Positions 40,401 through 46,120 of a stretch of DNA of 64,000 nt are shown here, one piece after another. A program made the translations under genes and the position numbers. The first letter of the stretch is position 1. Every line of letters begins with the position of its first letter. The notes under the pieces are model-generated. The model searched no databases. It was given only the letters and a program-made list of their open reading frames with translations, and was not told the DNA's origin. Origin of the DNA: Malurus cyaneus samueli. Lineage: Eukaryota; Chordata; Aves; Passeriformes; Maluridae. The stretch lies in contig CM019216.1 of assembly GCA_009741485.1 (NCBI GenBank), positions 51,223,943-51,287,942 of the forward strand, given 5' to 3'.

Positions 40401-40500
40401 AGAATTACTTACTGGACTCAGCTTCTATCAAGACAGAAAGCAACCAGTATCTGACATTTTACAGTTAAAAACATATTTACCAACTTTTGAGACAGTCTGA
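4407..40500 (+). CDS. ENPP1: ENPP1, ectonucleotide pyrophosphatase/phosphodiesterase 1 (exons 2-25; exon 1 outside window)
   Basis: Type II membrane ectoenzyme that cleaves extracellular ATP to AMP and pyrophosphate, and hydrolyses cGAMP. Twenty-four exons join with consistent phases into 846 codons plus stop; human ENPP1 has 925 residues, and the missing ~80 are human exon 1. Domain order: rest of the membrane anchor (exon 2), two somatomedin-B domains (exons 3, 4), phosphodiesterase domain (exons 5 to about 17), lasso linker (18-19), nuclease-like domain (20-25). Zinc and catalytic motifs are visible: [13 protein letters not shown] with the nucleophile Thr, [12 protein letters not shown] and GFHGSDN. 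Counting against human numbering, the pocket residues F257, N277, K295, W322, D326, Y340 and Y371 are all kept. The anchor ([17 protein letters not shown]) and the whole sequence resemble ENPP1 rather than ENPP3. The span includes introns; exon boundaries are listed separately. No frameshift or in-frame stop is seen. Confidence 0.97.
5897..6013 (+). CDS. ENPP1: ENPP1 exon 3: first somatomedin-B domain
   Basis: Acceptor ttacag, donor gtaagg; enters and leaves in phase 1. It encodes [19 protein letters not shown] and continues through [15 protein letters not shown]. The eight cysteines of an SMB domain are in place. In human ENPP1 this domain packs against the catalytic domain. Confidence 0.95.
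7594..8260 (-). mobile_element. CR1 LINE fragment, about 670 bp
   Basis: It opens AATCACAGAATCACAGAATA, TTGGAAGGGATCCATCAGGA, and runs through CTTCCCTGGGGAGCCTTTTC, CTCCTCCAGGCTGAACAGAC and GGCACTGCTGGCTCATGTTC, all landmarks of the antisense CR1 3' region. The far boundary is approximate. Confidence 0.92.
8868..8993 (+). CDS. ENPP1: ENPP1 exon 4: second somatomedin-B domain
   Basis: Acceptor gttttag, donor gtaaat; phase 1 to phase 1, 126 bases. It encodes [20 protein letters not shown], then [21 protein letters not shown], with the full SMB cysteine pattern. An open frame extends to both sides of the exon, but the splice signals define it clearly. Confidence 0.95.
9167..9227 (+). CDS. ENPP1: ENPP1 exon 5: linker into catalytic domain
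   Basis: Acceptor tttaag, donor gtgagg; 61 bases, phase 1 in and phase 2 out. It encodes [20 protein letters not shown], matching the human GEKSWVEEPCESINEPQCP segment that joins the SMB2 domain to the phosphodiesterase domain. Confidence 0.93.
9228..17813 (+). other. ENPP1 introns 5 and 6
   Basis: Two long introns (about 5.0 and 3.5 kb) around exon 6. They hold a 17-base direct repeat (11265-11281 and 11286-11302), pyrimidine tracts at about 11593-11632 and 12347-12405, and a possible ancient repeat remnant near 11080. I recognise nothing coding. Confidence 0.7.
14193..14290 (+). CDS. ENPP1: ENPP1 exon 6: first zinc-binding motif
   Basis: Acceptor ttgttcag, donor gtgagt; 98 bases, phase 2 in and phase 1 out. 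It encodes [20 protein letters not shown] and [12 protein letters not shown]. The Asp of SLDG is the first zinc ligand (human D218). Confidence 0.95.
17814..17893 (+). CDS. ENPP1: ENPP1 exon 7: catalytic threonine
   Basis: Acceptor cccctag, donor gtaaga; 80 bases, phase 1 in and phase 0 out. It encodes [20 protein letters not shown] followed by NHYSIVT. The Thr of SKTFPNHYS is the nucleophile (human T256) and the following Phe is the base-stacking F257. Human has PTKTF; the Thr-to-Ser change lies just before the motif. Confidence 0.95.
19097..19216 (+). CDS. ENPP1: ENPP1 exon 8: catalytic domain, nucleotide pocket
   Basis: Acceptor ttacag, donor gtaagt; 120 bases, phase 0 throughout. It encodes [20 protein letters not shown] and ends [12 protein letters not shown]. 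It contains the equivalents of human N277 (phosphate contact) and K295 (base contact), and an N-A-S glycosylation sequon. Confidence 0.95.
20301..20410 (+). CDS. ENPP1: ENPP1 exon 9: ENPP1/3-type pocket segment
   Basis: Acceptor tctggcag, donor gtatgt; 110 bases, phase 0 in and phase 2 out. It encodes [20 protein letters not shown] and ends [10 protein letters not shown]. It holds the equivalents of W322, D326 and Y340. This is the insertion segment that ENPP2 (autotaxin) lacks, so it supports nucleotide rather than lysophospholipid specificity. Confidence 0.95.
21600..21665 (+). CDS. ENPP1: ENPP1 exon 10
   Basis: Acceptor gatgcag, donor gtaagt; 66 bases, phase 2 in and phase 2 out. It encodes [20 protein letters not shown] and DER, matching human [22 protein letters not shown] in the catalytic domain. 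Confidence 0.94.
21980..22052 (+). CDS. ENPP1: ENPP1 exon 11: zinc ligands Asp and His
   Basis: Acceptor gatatag, donor gtaagt; 73 bases, phase 2 in and phase 0 out. It encodes [20 protein letters not shown] and VSSG. The Asp and His of EEPDSSGH are zinc ligands (human D376 and H380), and the Tyr before LEEP is Y371. Human has HSYGP where this protein has HKFGP. Confidence 0.95.
23675..23783 (+). CDS. ENPP1: ENPP1 exon 12: SDHG zinc motif
   Basis: Acceptor tctgcag, donor gtaaat; 109 bases, phase 0 in and phase 1 out. It encodes [20 protein letters not shown] and ends VNIIFISDH. The Asp and His of SDHG are human D423 and H424. Confidence 0.95.
24892..25023 (+). CDS. ENPP1: ENPP1 exon 13
   Basis: Acceptor tattacag, donor gtatgt; 132 bases, phase 1 to phase 1. 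It begins [20 protein letters not shown] and ends [19 protein letters not shown]. The match to human GMEQGSCKKYIYLNKYL and [18 protein letters not shown] is clear. Confidence 0.95.
26605..26636 (+). CDS. ENPP1: ENPP1 exon 14 (32-base micro-exon)
   Basis: Acceptor cttccag, donor gtaagt; 32 bases, phase 1 in and phase 0 out. It encodes [11 protein letters not shown], matching human FNYEGIARNLS. The N-L-T sequon is completed by the next exon's Cys. It is too short to stand out as an open frame. Confidence 0.92.
26761..26917 (+). mobile_element. CR1 LINE fragment, 3' end
   Basis: Sense-orientation remnant: GACAGGATGAGGGGACG, TTGGATGATCTCAGAGGTCT, TCCAACCTTATTGATTCTGT. It is diverged and carries internal deletions. 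Confidence 0.8.
27851..27978 (+). CDS. ENPP1: ENPP1 exon 15
   Basis: Acceptor atttcag, donor gtaagt; 128 bases, phase 0 in and phase 2 out. It begins [20 protein letters not shown] and ends [17 protein letters not shown]. It matches human [21 protein letters not shown] and RIEPLTFYLDPQWQLA. Confidence 0.95.
29002..29071 (+). CDS. ENPP1: ENPP1 exon 16: last zinc histidine
   Basis: Acceptor ttaatag, donor gtgaga; 70 bases, phase 2 in and phase 0 out. It encodes [20 protein letters not shown] and NMQ. The His of GFHGSDN is the last zinc ligand (human H535). Confidence 0.95.
29861..29932 (+). repeat. MIR-like core-SINE fossil
   Basis: GGGGAAGTAATTTAACCTAT, CCTCTGCCTTAGTTTCTGCT, ATCAATAAAATGAAAGGCAA aligns in order with the MIR segment that reads GGGCAAGTTACTTAACCTC, CTGTGCCTCAGTTTCCTCAT, CTGTAAAATGGGGATAAT. 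It is an old relic in intron 16 of ENPP1. The call is made by eye. Confidence 0.55.
31502..31589 (+). CDS. ENPP1: ENPP1 exon 17
   Basis: Acceptor atcctag, donor gtaagt; 88 bases, phase 0 in and phase 1 out. It encodes [20 protein letters not shown] and NIEVYNLMC, closing the phosphodiesterase domain. Confidence 0.95.
32370..32545 (+). CDS. ENPP1: ENPP1 exon 18: start of lasso linker
   Basis: Acceptor ttcatag, donor gtaagt; 176 bases, phase 1 in and phase 0 out. It begins [20 protein letters not shown] and ends [10 protein letters not shown]. The N-G-T sequon and the GCSC pair match human. The region after CSVVGERAF is poorly conserved, as expected for a linker. Confidence 0.94.
33046..33097 (+). 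CDS. ENPP1: ENPP1 exon 19: lasso linker
   Basis: Acceptor attatag, donor gtaaga; 52 bases, phase 0 in and phase 1 out. It encodes [17 protein letters not shown], matching human LPIEDFQTQFNLTVAEE including the N-L-T sequon. Confidence 0.92.
33252..33410 (+). mobile_element. CR1 LINE fragment, 3' end
   Basis: Sense-orientation copy with GGAAGTGTTCAAGGCCAGGT, CAACCTGATCTGGTGGAAG and the end TTTCTATGATTCTGATG. It lies in intron 19 of ENPP1. Confidence 0.88.
35453..35607 (+). CDS. ENPP1: ENPP1 exon 20: start of nuclease-like domain
   Basis: Acceptor tgttacag, donor gtaagt; 155 bases, phase 1 in and phase 0 out. It includes [20 protein letters not shown] and ends [12 protein letters not shown]. 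The nuclease-like domain is non-catalytic in the ENPP1-3 family and stabilises the catalytic domain. Confidence 0.95.
35671..35802 (+). mobile_element. CR1 LINE fragment
   Basis: Sense-orientation remnant: GGAGTCACCATCCGTGGAGG, GTTCAAGAAAGGACTGGATG, TTGGGCTCGATGATCTTAGA. It lies in intron 20, just after exon 20. Confidence 0.85.
36210..36257. repeat. Tandem duplication, period 25
   Basis: GGTCAGTGAAAATAAATCAG plus GTC occurs at 36210-36232 and again at 36235-36257. It is a local duplication in intron 20 with no other sign of a mobile element. Confidence 0.9.
36860..36995 (+). CDS. ENPP1: ENPP1 exon 21
   Basis: Acceptor ttcaatag, donor gtaagt; 136 bases, phase 0 in and phase 1 out. It begins [20 protein letters not shown] and ends LTYGFLAPL. 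It is one of the more divergent exons, but the Cys positions and the YGFL-P end match human. Confidence 0.93.
37812..37892 (+). CDS. ENPP1: ENPP1 exon 22
   Basis: Acceptor ctttcag, donor gtattt; 81 bases, phase 1 to phase 1. It encodes [20 protein letters not shown] and PMYPAFK, matching human YSEALLTTNIVPMYQSFQ. Confidence 0.94.
38560..38692 (+). CDS. ENPP1: ENPP1 exon 23: calcium-binding loop
   Basis: Acceptor gtttcag, donor gtgaga; 133 bases, phase 1 in and phase 2 out. It contains [20 protein letters not shown]. The DYDSDGLYD stretch aligns with the EF-hand-like calcium loop of human ENPP1 (DFDYDGRCD). The Asp ligands are kept; the human Arg position is Leu. Confidence 0.95.
39355..39511 (+). 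CDS. ENPP1: ENPP1 exon 24
   Basis: Acceptor atttcag, donor gtaagt; 157 bases, phase 2 in and phase 0 out. It includes [20 protein letters not shown] and ends [10 protein letters not shown], close to human [19 protein letters not shown] and HRTDNSESC. Confidence 0.95.
40333..40500 (+). CDS. ENPP1: ENPP1 exon 25: C-terminus and stop
   Basis: Acceptor ccaatag; 168 bases from phase 0 to the TGA stop at 40498-40500. It includes [20 protein letters not shown] and ends LPTFETV. Human ENPP1 ends LPTFSQED and ENPP3 ends with a sequence like LPTFETTI, so only this tail is slightly ENPP3-like; the rest of the protein is ENPP1. Confidence 0.96.
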   Translation, partial: DGKSESMWVEERMKFHTARIRDIELLTGLSFYQDRKQPVSDILQLKTYLPTFETV

Positions 40501-42000
40501 TTTTTCCTATGGAATGTTGTTATTCATATCACAACTGATTTGTAAATAGACTTTTTTTAATTAACAAAAACTTTTTTAAAAAAATAAGCTGGAACTTTTA
40601 TTGAAAACTCTTGACCAAAATGCCAGTAGAGAGGAGAGTGAGTGCCATATTTGTATCTCAGGGACTCCTGATGGACTATGCTTGTGACACAGGATGGCCG
40701 CTCCTGTCATTCCCACTTGGATGTGGTAGAACAATGTCCATTATTATGCTAACAGCATTTGGTCATCATAGTCTGAGACACGAACACAAATGTTATCTTT
40801 GATATGCACTGGAGAGGGAGAATTTTATAAACCATGGGTTATGATCAGTATTTTACTTTAAAAATGCAGAAAATTAGCAAATACAGTTCTGCGAAAGAAC
40901 CACATTCTTGGTGACCGTTGAAATCTAAACATCAGCACTCTTCTCACTCCAGTTTTCCTTGAAGTGTGAATTGCATTCTGAGCTTTGGGTCTCATAAAAC
41001 AATGCAGCATTATAGTGCAAGAAGCTATACTGAGTTTGGTAGGGACTGGTAATTAAAACTTCCCCTACATGGAAGCAATGCCTGGCTACAGGCTTTCTGT
41101 GGGCTGGGAAGCCTTGGCGTGTTGCTGCCCTCTGATGGCTCCAACACTGATGGAGAATTGGATGCACAGTTTGTATGCTGTACATTCATCCTCTGAACGA
41201 GTGGGTGTAGGATGCATCAAGTCACCTGTAAATGAGAAGAAATTATTTCAGGAATAAGCTCCCAGAAGTAATTCTCTTTACTTCACACTAAACTCAGATT
41301 TGATTAGAGGGTTTTGTTTTATTGAAGTAAAGATGTGTTTCTCAGTTTGGTATGTGATTTGGTCAGCTGTGGTTTTGATATCTCATTTTTGAAAGCAGAT
41401 TCTCTCAGAGATGCAAATTCTGAAAAAGCAGGTAATGATCTTTCTTGGAAGCTTTCAGGCTACACAAACAGCTGCTACAGGCACTCAGGAGTGTAGGAAC
41501 TCCCTTTGCAGTACACGTGTTAACTAACACCTTTGTAATTCTCCCACTTTCTAAAGCTGATGACCCAAAACTGGCTCTGTTATGTATAAAATTTGGCATA
41601 GTCGGTTTCACATTTATGTTCTTCTCATTTAAAAAGAAGAAAATACATCGCGCACAAGTATGTCAGAAGAATGAAGAGCCTGTAGCTGAGCAGAGAGGCA
41701 TTTGATCTTACAGCTTGGTCAGGGCATGTTGAAGCCTGGATTCAGAGCCTGCTGAAGTCAGAGGAAGCTTTCCATTAACTTCAGTTTGAGTGGGCTGAAA
41801 TTCGGGGACCATTTTTTCTTTTAACCAAGTGTATTTTCTTGATCTTATGTTACAAGCATGATTTTTTTTCCTAGTTTCACTGTGTGAAATCCAAATGTGT
41901 TGTAGCAACCTCACATTACGATAGGACTGTGACAGCATTATTTAGTGTAACTGCTTTGTAACATTTCCTGTGACCAATAAACCCATCAGAAACAATGTGC
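40501..42000 (+). other. ENPP1: ENPP1 3' UTR (inferred)
   Basis: Sequence between the ENPP1 stop and the first good polyadenylation signal. It is AT-rich with no repeat that I recognise except a short stretch at 41735-41805 noted elsewhere. The 3' limit is inferred from the AATAAA at 41976. A longer alternative UTR cannot be excluded. Confidence 0.6.
41976..41981 (+). terminator. ENPP1: Candidate ENPP1 polyadenylation signal
   Basis: A canonical AATAAA about 1.48 kb after the stop codon. It is followed within 20-40 bases by a GT/T-rich stretch (GTGCTCTTTGTGACC then a T run), as expected for a cleavage site near 41995-42000. No earlier canonical hexamer is seen in the UTR. Confidence 0.6.
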
Positions 42001-44666
42001 TCTTTGTGACCCTTTTTTTGCTCTATGAATTGGAGATAATTTCTCTAACTGGAATGTTATTTGCATTCACTATTTGGAGGGGAAGGTAAGGAAGAAAGGT
42101 AGTGAAGGTGGTATTTTTGTTTTGTTTTGTTTTTTTTTAAACTGGTACTGTCTCCTGAATGCAAGTAGATATGTTGACATCTTAAAATGATGCCAGTTTC
42201 AATGAAAAGGGAGGGCTCGCCTAGCTCCTGGATAGACATGGAACCACAGAATCTTTAAGCATGTGACTTCTGGTTTGATATTTGATTTTGGAATGGAGAT
42301 CCGTTGTGAAGGCCATTACAATCATCAAGAGGGTAAGAGCTTAGTGGGATTTGACTTCTTTGCCAGAAATTGACAAATCAACTTGACAGTGAAGGGAGTT
42401 ATCCTGATTTAATCTTAGTGTAAATATTTCTGCTGATTTAGTTTCTTTGATTTTTAAGGACATCTGTAATGGTGGTGTCAGACCATACAAATAAATACTG
42501 GTGCTAGTCCTGGTATCCAGTGCTGGTGACAACCCAGGATGGCAGATATTAGGTTGTCTTTTTGAAGCCTGATGGGCCACCATTAAACTGAGTTCTGAAA
42601 AAACAGCTTGGTGTATCTGGGTGTAAAATGTTTTTTGTTTCAGCTGGTGTATGGTATCAGAGCTTGTCCTGGTTCCATCCAGGGGCAGGGGTAAATTGTG
42701 TAGCCAGGACAGGCATGGCCAGGACCATGAGGTTATTTCATAGTACCTCACCCCACATGCAGCGTGTGTGGGGAGTTTGGGTTCTTTCCTGCTGGCTGTG
42801 TTGAGGAGCATTGACATGTGAATCACTTACCTGTCTTGTGCACTCTGTTGCTAATACTGTTGTTACTGTTTGTTTTCTTATCTCATTGCTGTTTCCTGTA
42901 AGTGTTCTTAACCTGTGATTCTTTACCTTTTGTGCCTCTAATTCTCTCATGCTGCCACAGGGATGAGGGGAGGGAATGAGGGAGAATGAGCAGTGTGTTG
43001 GATTTGGAGTGTTTCAGTGGGAATACTAAACTGGGAAACAGCATTCTTCAAACCCTGACAGGGTTCCACTAAAAATTCTCAGTAGGTGAAGCTAAAAGGT
43101 ATCACAGGCAGTGTTGTGATACGGGTGTCAGGATTACTCAATGTGACTGCTTCTTTGTTGTGGAGTGTGGCCTCCTTTCAAGTGAAAAAGGCAGAGCAGA
43201 CTACAGGTCATTGGTCTGGATGTGCCTGGCAGCAACACGTGTCACAAGACAAGGGGAATTCTGCCTTCAGAGGTATTCAGGTGATACAGACTTATATCCC
43301 TGGCTGCTACTGTCACTTAACTGGGAGGTAATTTGCTTGACTAATGTTAGGGGTTTCTTGCTCTTATTTACCTCAGGATCTGCCATGTTTAAAGAAAATG
43401 AAGCAGCATCTGTCTGTATTTCAGACAGGCCCGTTCTGGTAAATCCCTTCCTGACACATCCAGGATACACTAAAACACTGTCCAGCCCAGTGCACAACAA
43501 CTGTCTGCCAAAAGCACCTGCCAAAGGCTGCCCTGTGTCATCCGGCGAGTGGGTGGCCTGGGCTCCTGCCTTTCCTTAGTCTGAGGAGATTCAAAGTACA
43601 AAATTATCCCTTTAAATACATGGTTATAAATTGCACTCAGCAGGCTGGGAGGAGCCCTCTGCTGCATGGGAGGGCACCCACTTTTCCAGGAAAATGAGAA
43701 TCATGGGGACCAGATGACAAGAAAGAATATAAAAGAAAGCCTCAGTCTGTGACTCTATGGTTAGGATGCTCATCTGTGAGCAAAGTTCTCATTTCTGACC
43801 TCCCTTCTTCCAAAATCCGCTGTAAAGCTCAAGCCTGTTGCTGAGGAGGTACCTGTGCCAGAAGGAGTTGCCCAATGTACCACTCCAGAGTGGGTGGTCA
43901 GCCGTGAGGAACTCCCAGTGCTGCAGGGTCACAGGGCAGCTGCTGTAACACTCTGTGCCCGCAGCAGCTCCACTGAGTTTGGGAAACCAGCCCAGGGCTC
44001 ATGGTGAGCTCTATATTCAGTGCTTTTACTGCTGGGCTGTGGTAAACTGTTTTTGGCCTTCTGAGGCGGTTGGGGACAGTCAGTGTGAGTCCAGCACTTA
44101 TTAAAGCACAAGTTGCCAAATAGTTGTGTTTGTTTGCCAGCAGCAACATCTCCTGCTTACCCTCACATACCTTGTGGCAATGTCTGGGAGGTGTTGGAGC
44201 TCCACGCTGAGGTGGCTTGTGTACCATGAATGAGTGGTGCATCTGCCCTAGCTCAGGAACCTCCTCTATACTACAGGAAACCAGTCCAGGTTTGGCATCC
44301 TGTGACTCAGACTCCCTGGAAAGGACTTGAGTCCCTTGCTGAACCACTGTGAGTCACCACAGCAGCCTTGAGCCTCAGGAAAGGCTGCTATGGAGACCAT
44401 GGACAAACTTGGAATAATTATGGAAGCCTAGAAACAGATTTTAGAGGATACCATTGCAAATTATTGTATTCCTCCTCAGCCACAACATGTGTGAAATTTA
44501 TGTTGCCATTTATTGCATGTTTAGTTCTTTCTATTTTTAATTTACTGAAATACAGTGAGATGGAAGAATTTTGATTTACCCCAAAACTCCAGACTGATCT
44601 GCTGCTCAGAAGACAGCAGAATTGTCTTTTGGTCATATCCATAAGGCACATAGGTGTGGCTGACCG
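42001..44666. other. Intergenic between ENPP1 and the long CR1 copy
   Basis: No gene is supported. It holds the possible LTR-derived stretch at 42650-43060 and a moderately GC-rich segment at about 43580-44400. Open frames of up to 161 codons on the - strand show no recognisable domain. Confidence 0.6.
42650..43060 (-). repeat. Possible LTR-derived or other interspersed repeat
   Basis: On the - strand this stretch reads CATGTGGGGTGAGGTACTAT, then ATAACCTCATGGTCCTGGCC and ends GGATGGAACCAGGACA. That style resembles avian ERVL-type LTR ends. I cannot see clear terminal repeats, a target-site duplication or coding remnants, so the class is uncertain. Confidence 0.3.
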
Positions 44667-46120
44667 TCATAGAATCAGAATCATTCTGGTTGGAAAAGAT
44701 CTCTAAGATCATCGAGTCCAGCCATTAACCCAGCACTGCCAAGTCTACCATGAACCCACATCACTAAGTGCCACATCCACGTCTTCTAAACACCTCCAAG
44801 GATGGTATCCACTTCCCTGGGCAGCCTGTTCTGATGTTTCACAAACCTTACAGTGAAGAAATTTTTCTAATATGCAAACTAAAACTCCAGTCTGTTTTCC
44901 TCTCATCCTTTCACTTGTTACCTGGGAGAAAAAGCTAACATGTCATCCTTTCAGCCAGTTGTAGAGAGCATTAAGGTCACATCCTTTTCTCCAGGTTAAA
45001 CAAACCCCAGCTCCCTTAGCCACTCCTCACAGGACTTGTGCTCCAGACCCTTCACCAACTTCATCATCCTGTAAACTCACTCTTGCATCTCAGTGTCTTT
45101 CTTGTAGTGAGGGGCCCAGAACTTGAGGATTCAAGGTATGGCCTCACCAGTTCTGAGCACAGGGGTGATGATCCCTGCCCTGGTCCTGCTGGTCACACTG
45201 TTGCTGACACAGGCCAGGATGCCTTTGGCCTTCTTGGCCACCTTCTGGGCACTGCTGGCTCATGTTCAGCTGCTGCTGACCAGCACCCCCAGGTCCTTTT
45301 CCACCAGGAATCTTTCCAGGCATTCTGCCTTAAACCTGGAGGGTTACACAGGGTTGTTGTGACCCAGATGCCAACCCAGCATTTCTCTTTATTGTAATTG
45401 GCCTTGGCCCATCAAATCCAGCCTGTTCAGATCCCTCTGCAGAGCCTTCCTGCCCGTACAGACATTTCCACCTAATTAAGTCTCATCTGTGAGCCGACTG
45501 AGGGTGCACTTGATCTCCTCATGCAAGTTATCAGTGAAATTGTTAACCAGGACTGGTCCCAGTTCTGAGCCTTGGGGAGCACCATTCATGACTGGCCACC
45601 AGCTGGGTGTAATTCCATTCACCACCACTCTCTGGACTCAGCCATCCACACTCCTCTTTACCCAGCAAACTGTCCCCCTACCCAAGCCTTGAGCAGTCAG
45701 TTTGCGTGGGAGAATGCTGTGGAAAATAGTGTCAAAGGTTTTACCAAAATCCAGGTGAACAAGGTCCACAGCCTTTCATAAAAGGAGGTTGGTTAAGCAG
45801 GATCTGCCTTTTATAAGTCCATGCTGGCTGGGATGATCCCTTGGTTGTCCTGTACATGCCATGTGATTGCACTCAAGATGATCTGCTCCATGACCTTCCC
45901 TGGTGCCAAGGTCAGGCTGACAATTATGTAGTTCCCCAAATCTCCTTCCAGCCCTTCCTGTAGATGTGTACCATATTTGTTAACTTCCCATTTAGTTATT
46001 ATGAGTCTCTGCATCTGTGGCATTCTGGCAAAACCATGCTTTAGCTCCAGATGGCCTGAGGCTTGACAAAAAATTTCTTTAAGTTTCTTCAAATGTCTCT
46101 GCTGGAGGCCTCACCTTTGC
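44667..46120 (-). mobile_element. CR1 LINE, about 1.45 kb 5'-truncated copy
   Basis: It begins TCATAGAATCAGAATCATTC and TTGGAAAAGATCTCTAAGAT (antisense 3' end). It continues through CCAAGGATGGTATCCACTTC, GGCACTGCTGGCTCATGTTC, GGTCCTTTTCCACCAGGAAT, TTATAAGTCCATGCTGGCTG and ATGACCTTCCCTGGTGCCAA, the order found in long CR1 copies reaching the end of ORF2. It is the longest repeat in the window and has no intact reading frame. Confidence 0.92.

Noticed and set aside
4407..40500. ENPP3 instead of ENPP1
   Set aside because: The membrane anchor and stalk ([15 protein letters not shown]), the SMB domains and the [12 protein letters not shown] segment match ENPP1. Only the last residues (PTFETV) look ENPP3-like.
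42341..42826. 161-codon open frame on the - strand
   Set aside because: It overlaps the possible repeat at 42650-43060 and shows no domain, signal peptide or splice context.
43750..43800. tRNA-like words (CTCTATGGTTAGGATGCTCA)
   Set aside because: There is a weak A-box resemblance only. No cloverleaf, B box or poly-T end could be built.
45038..45397. 119-codon open frame on the + strand
   Set aside because: Antisense reading of the long CR1 copy.
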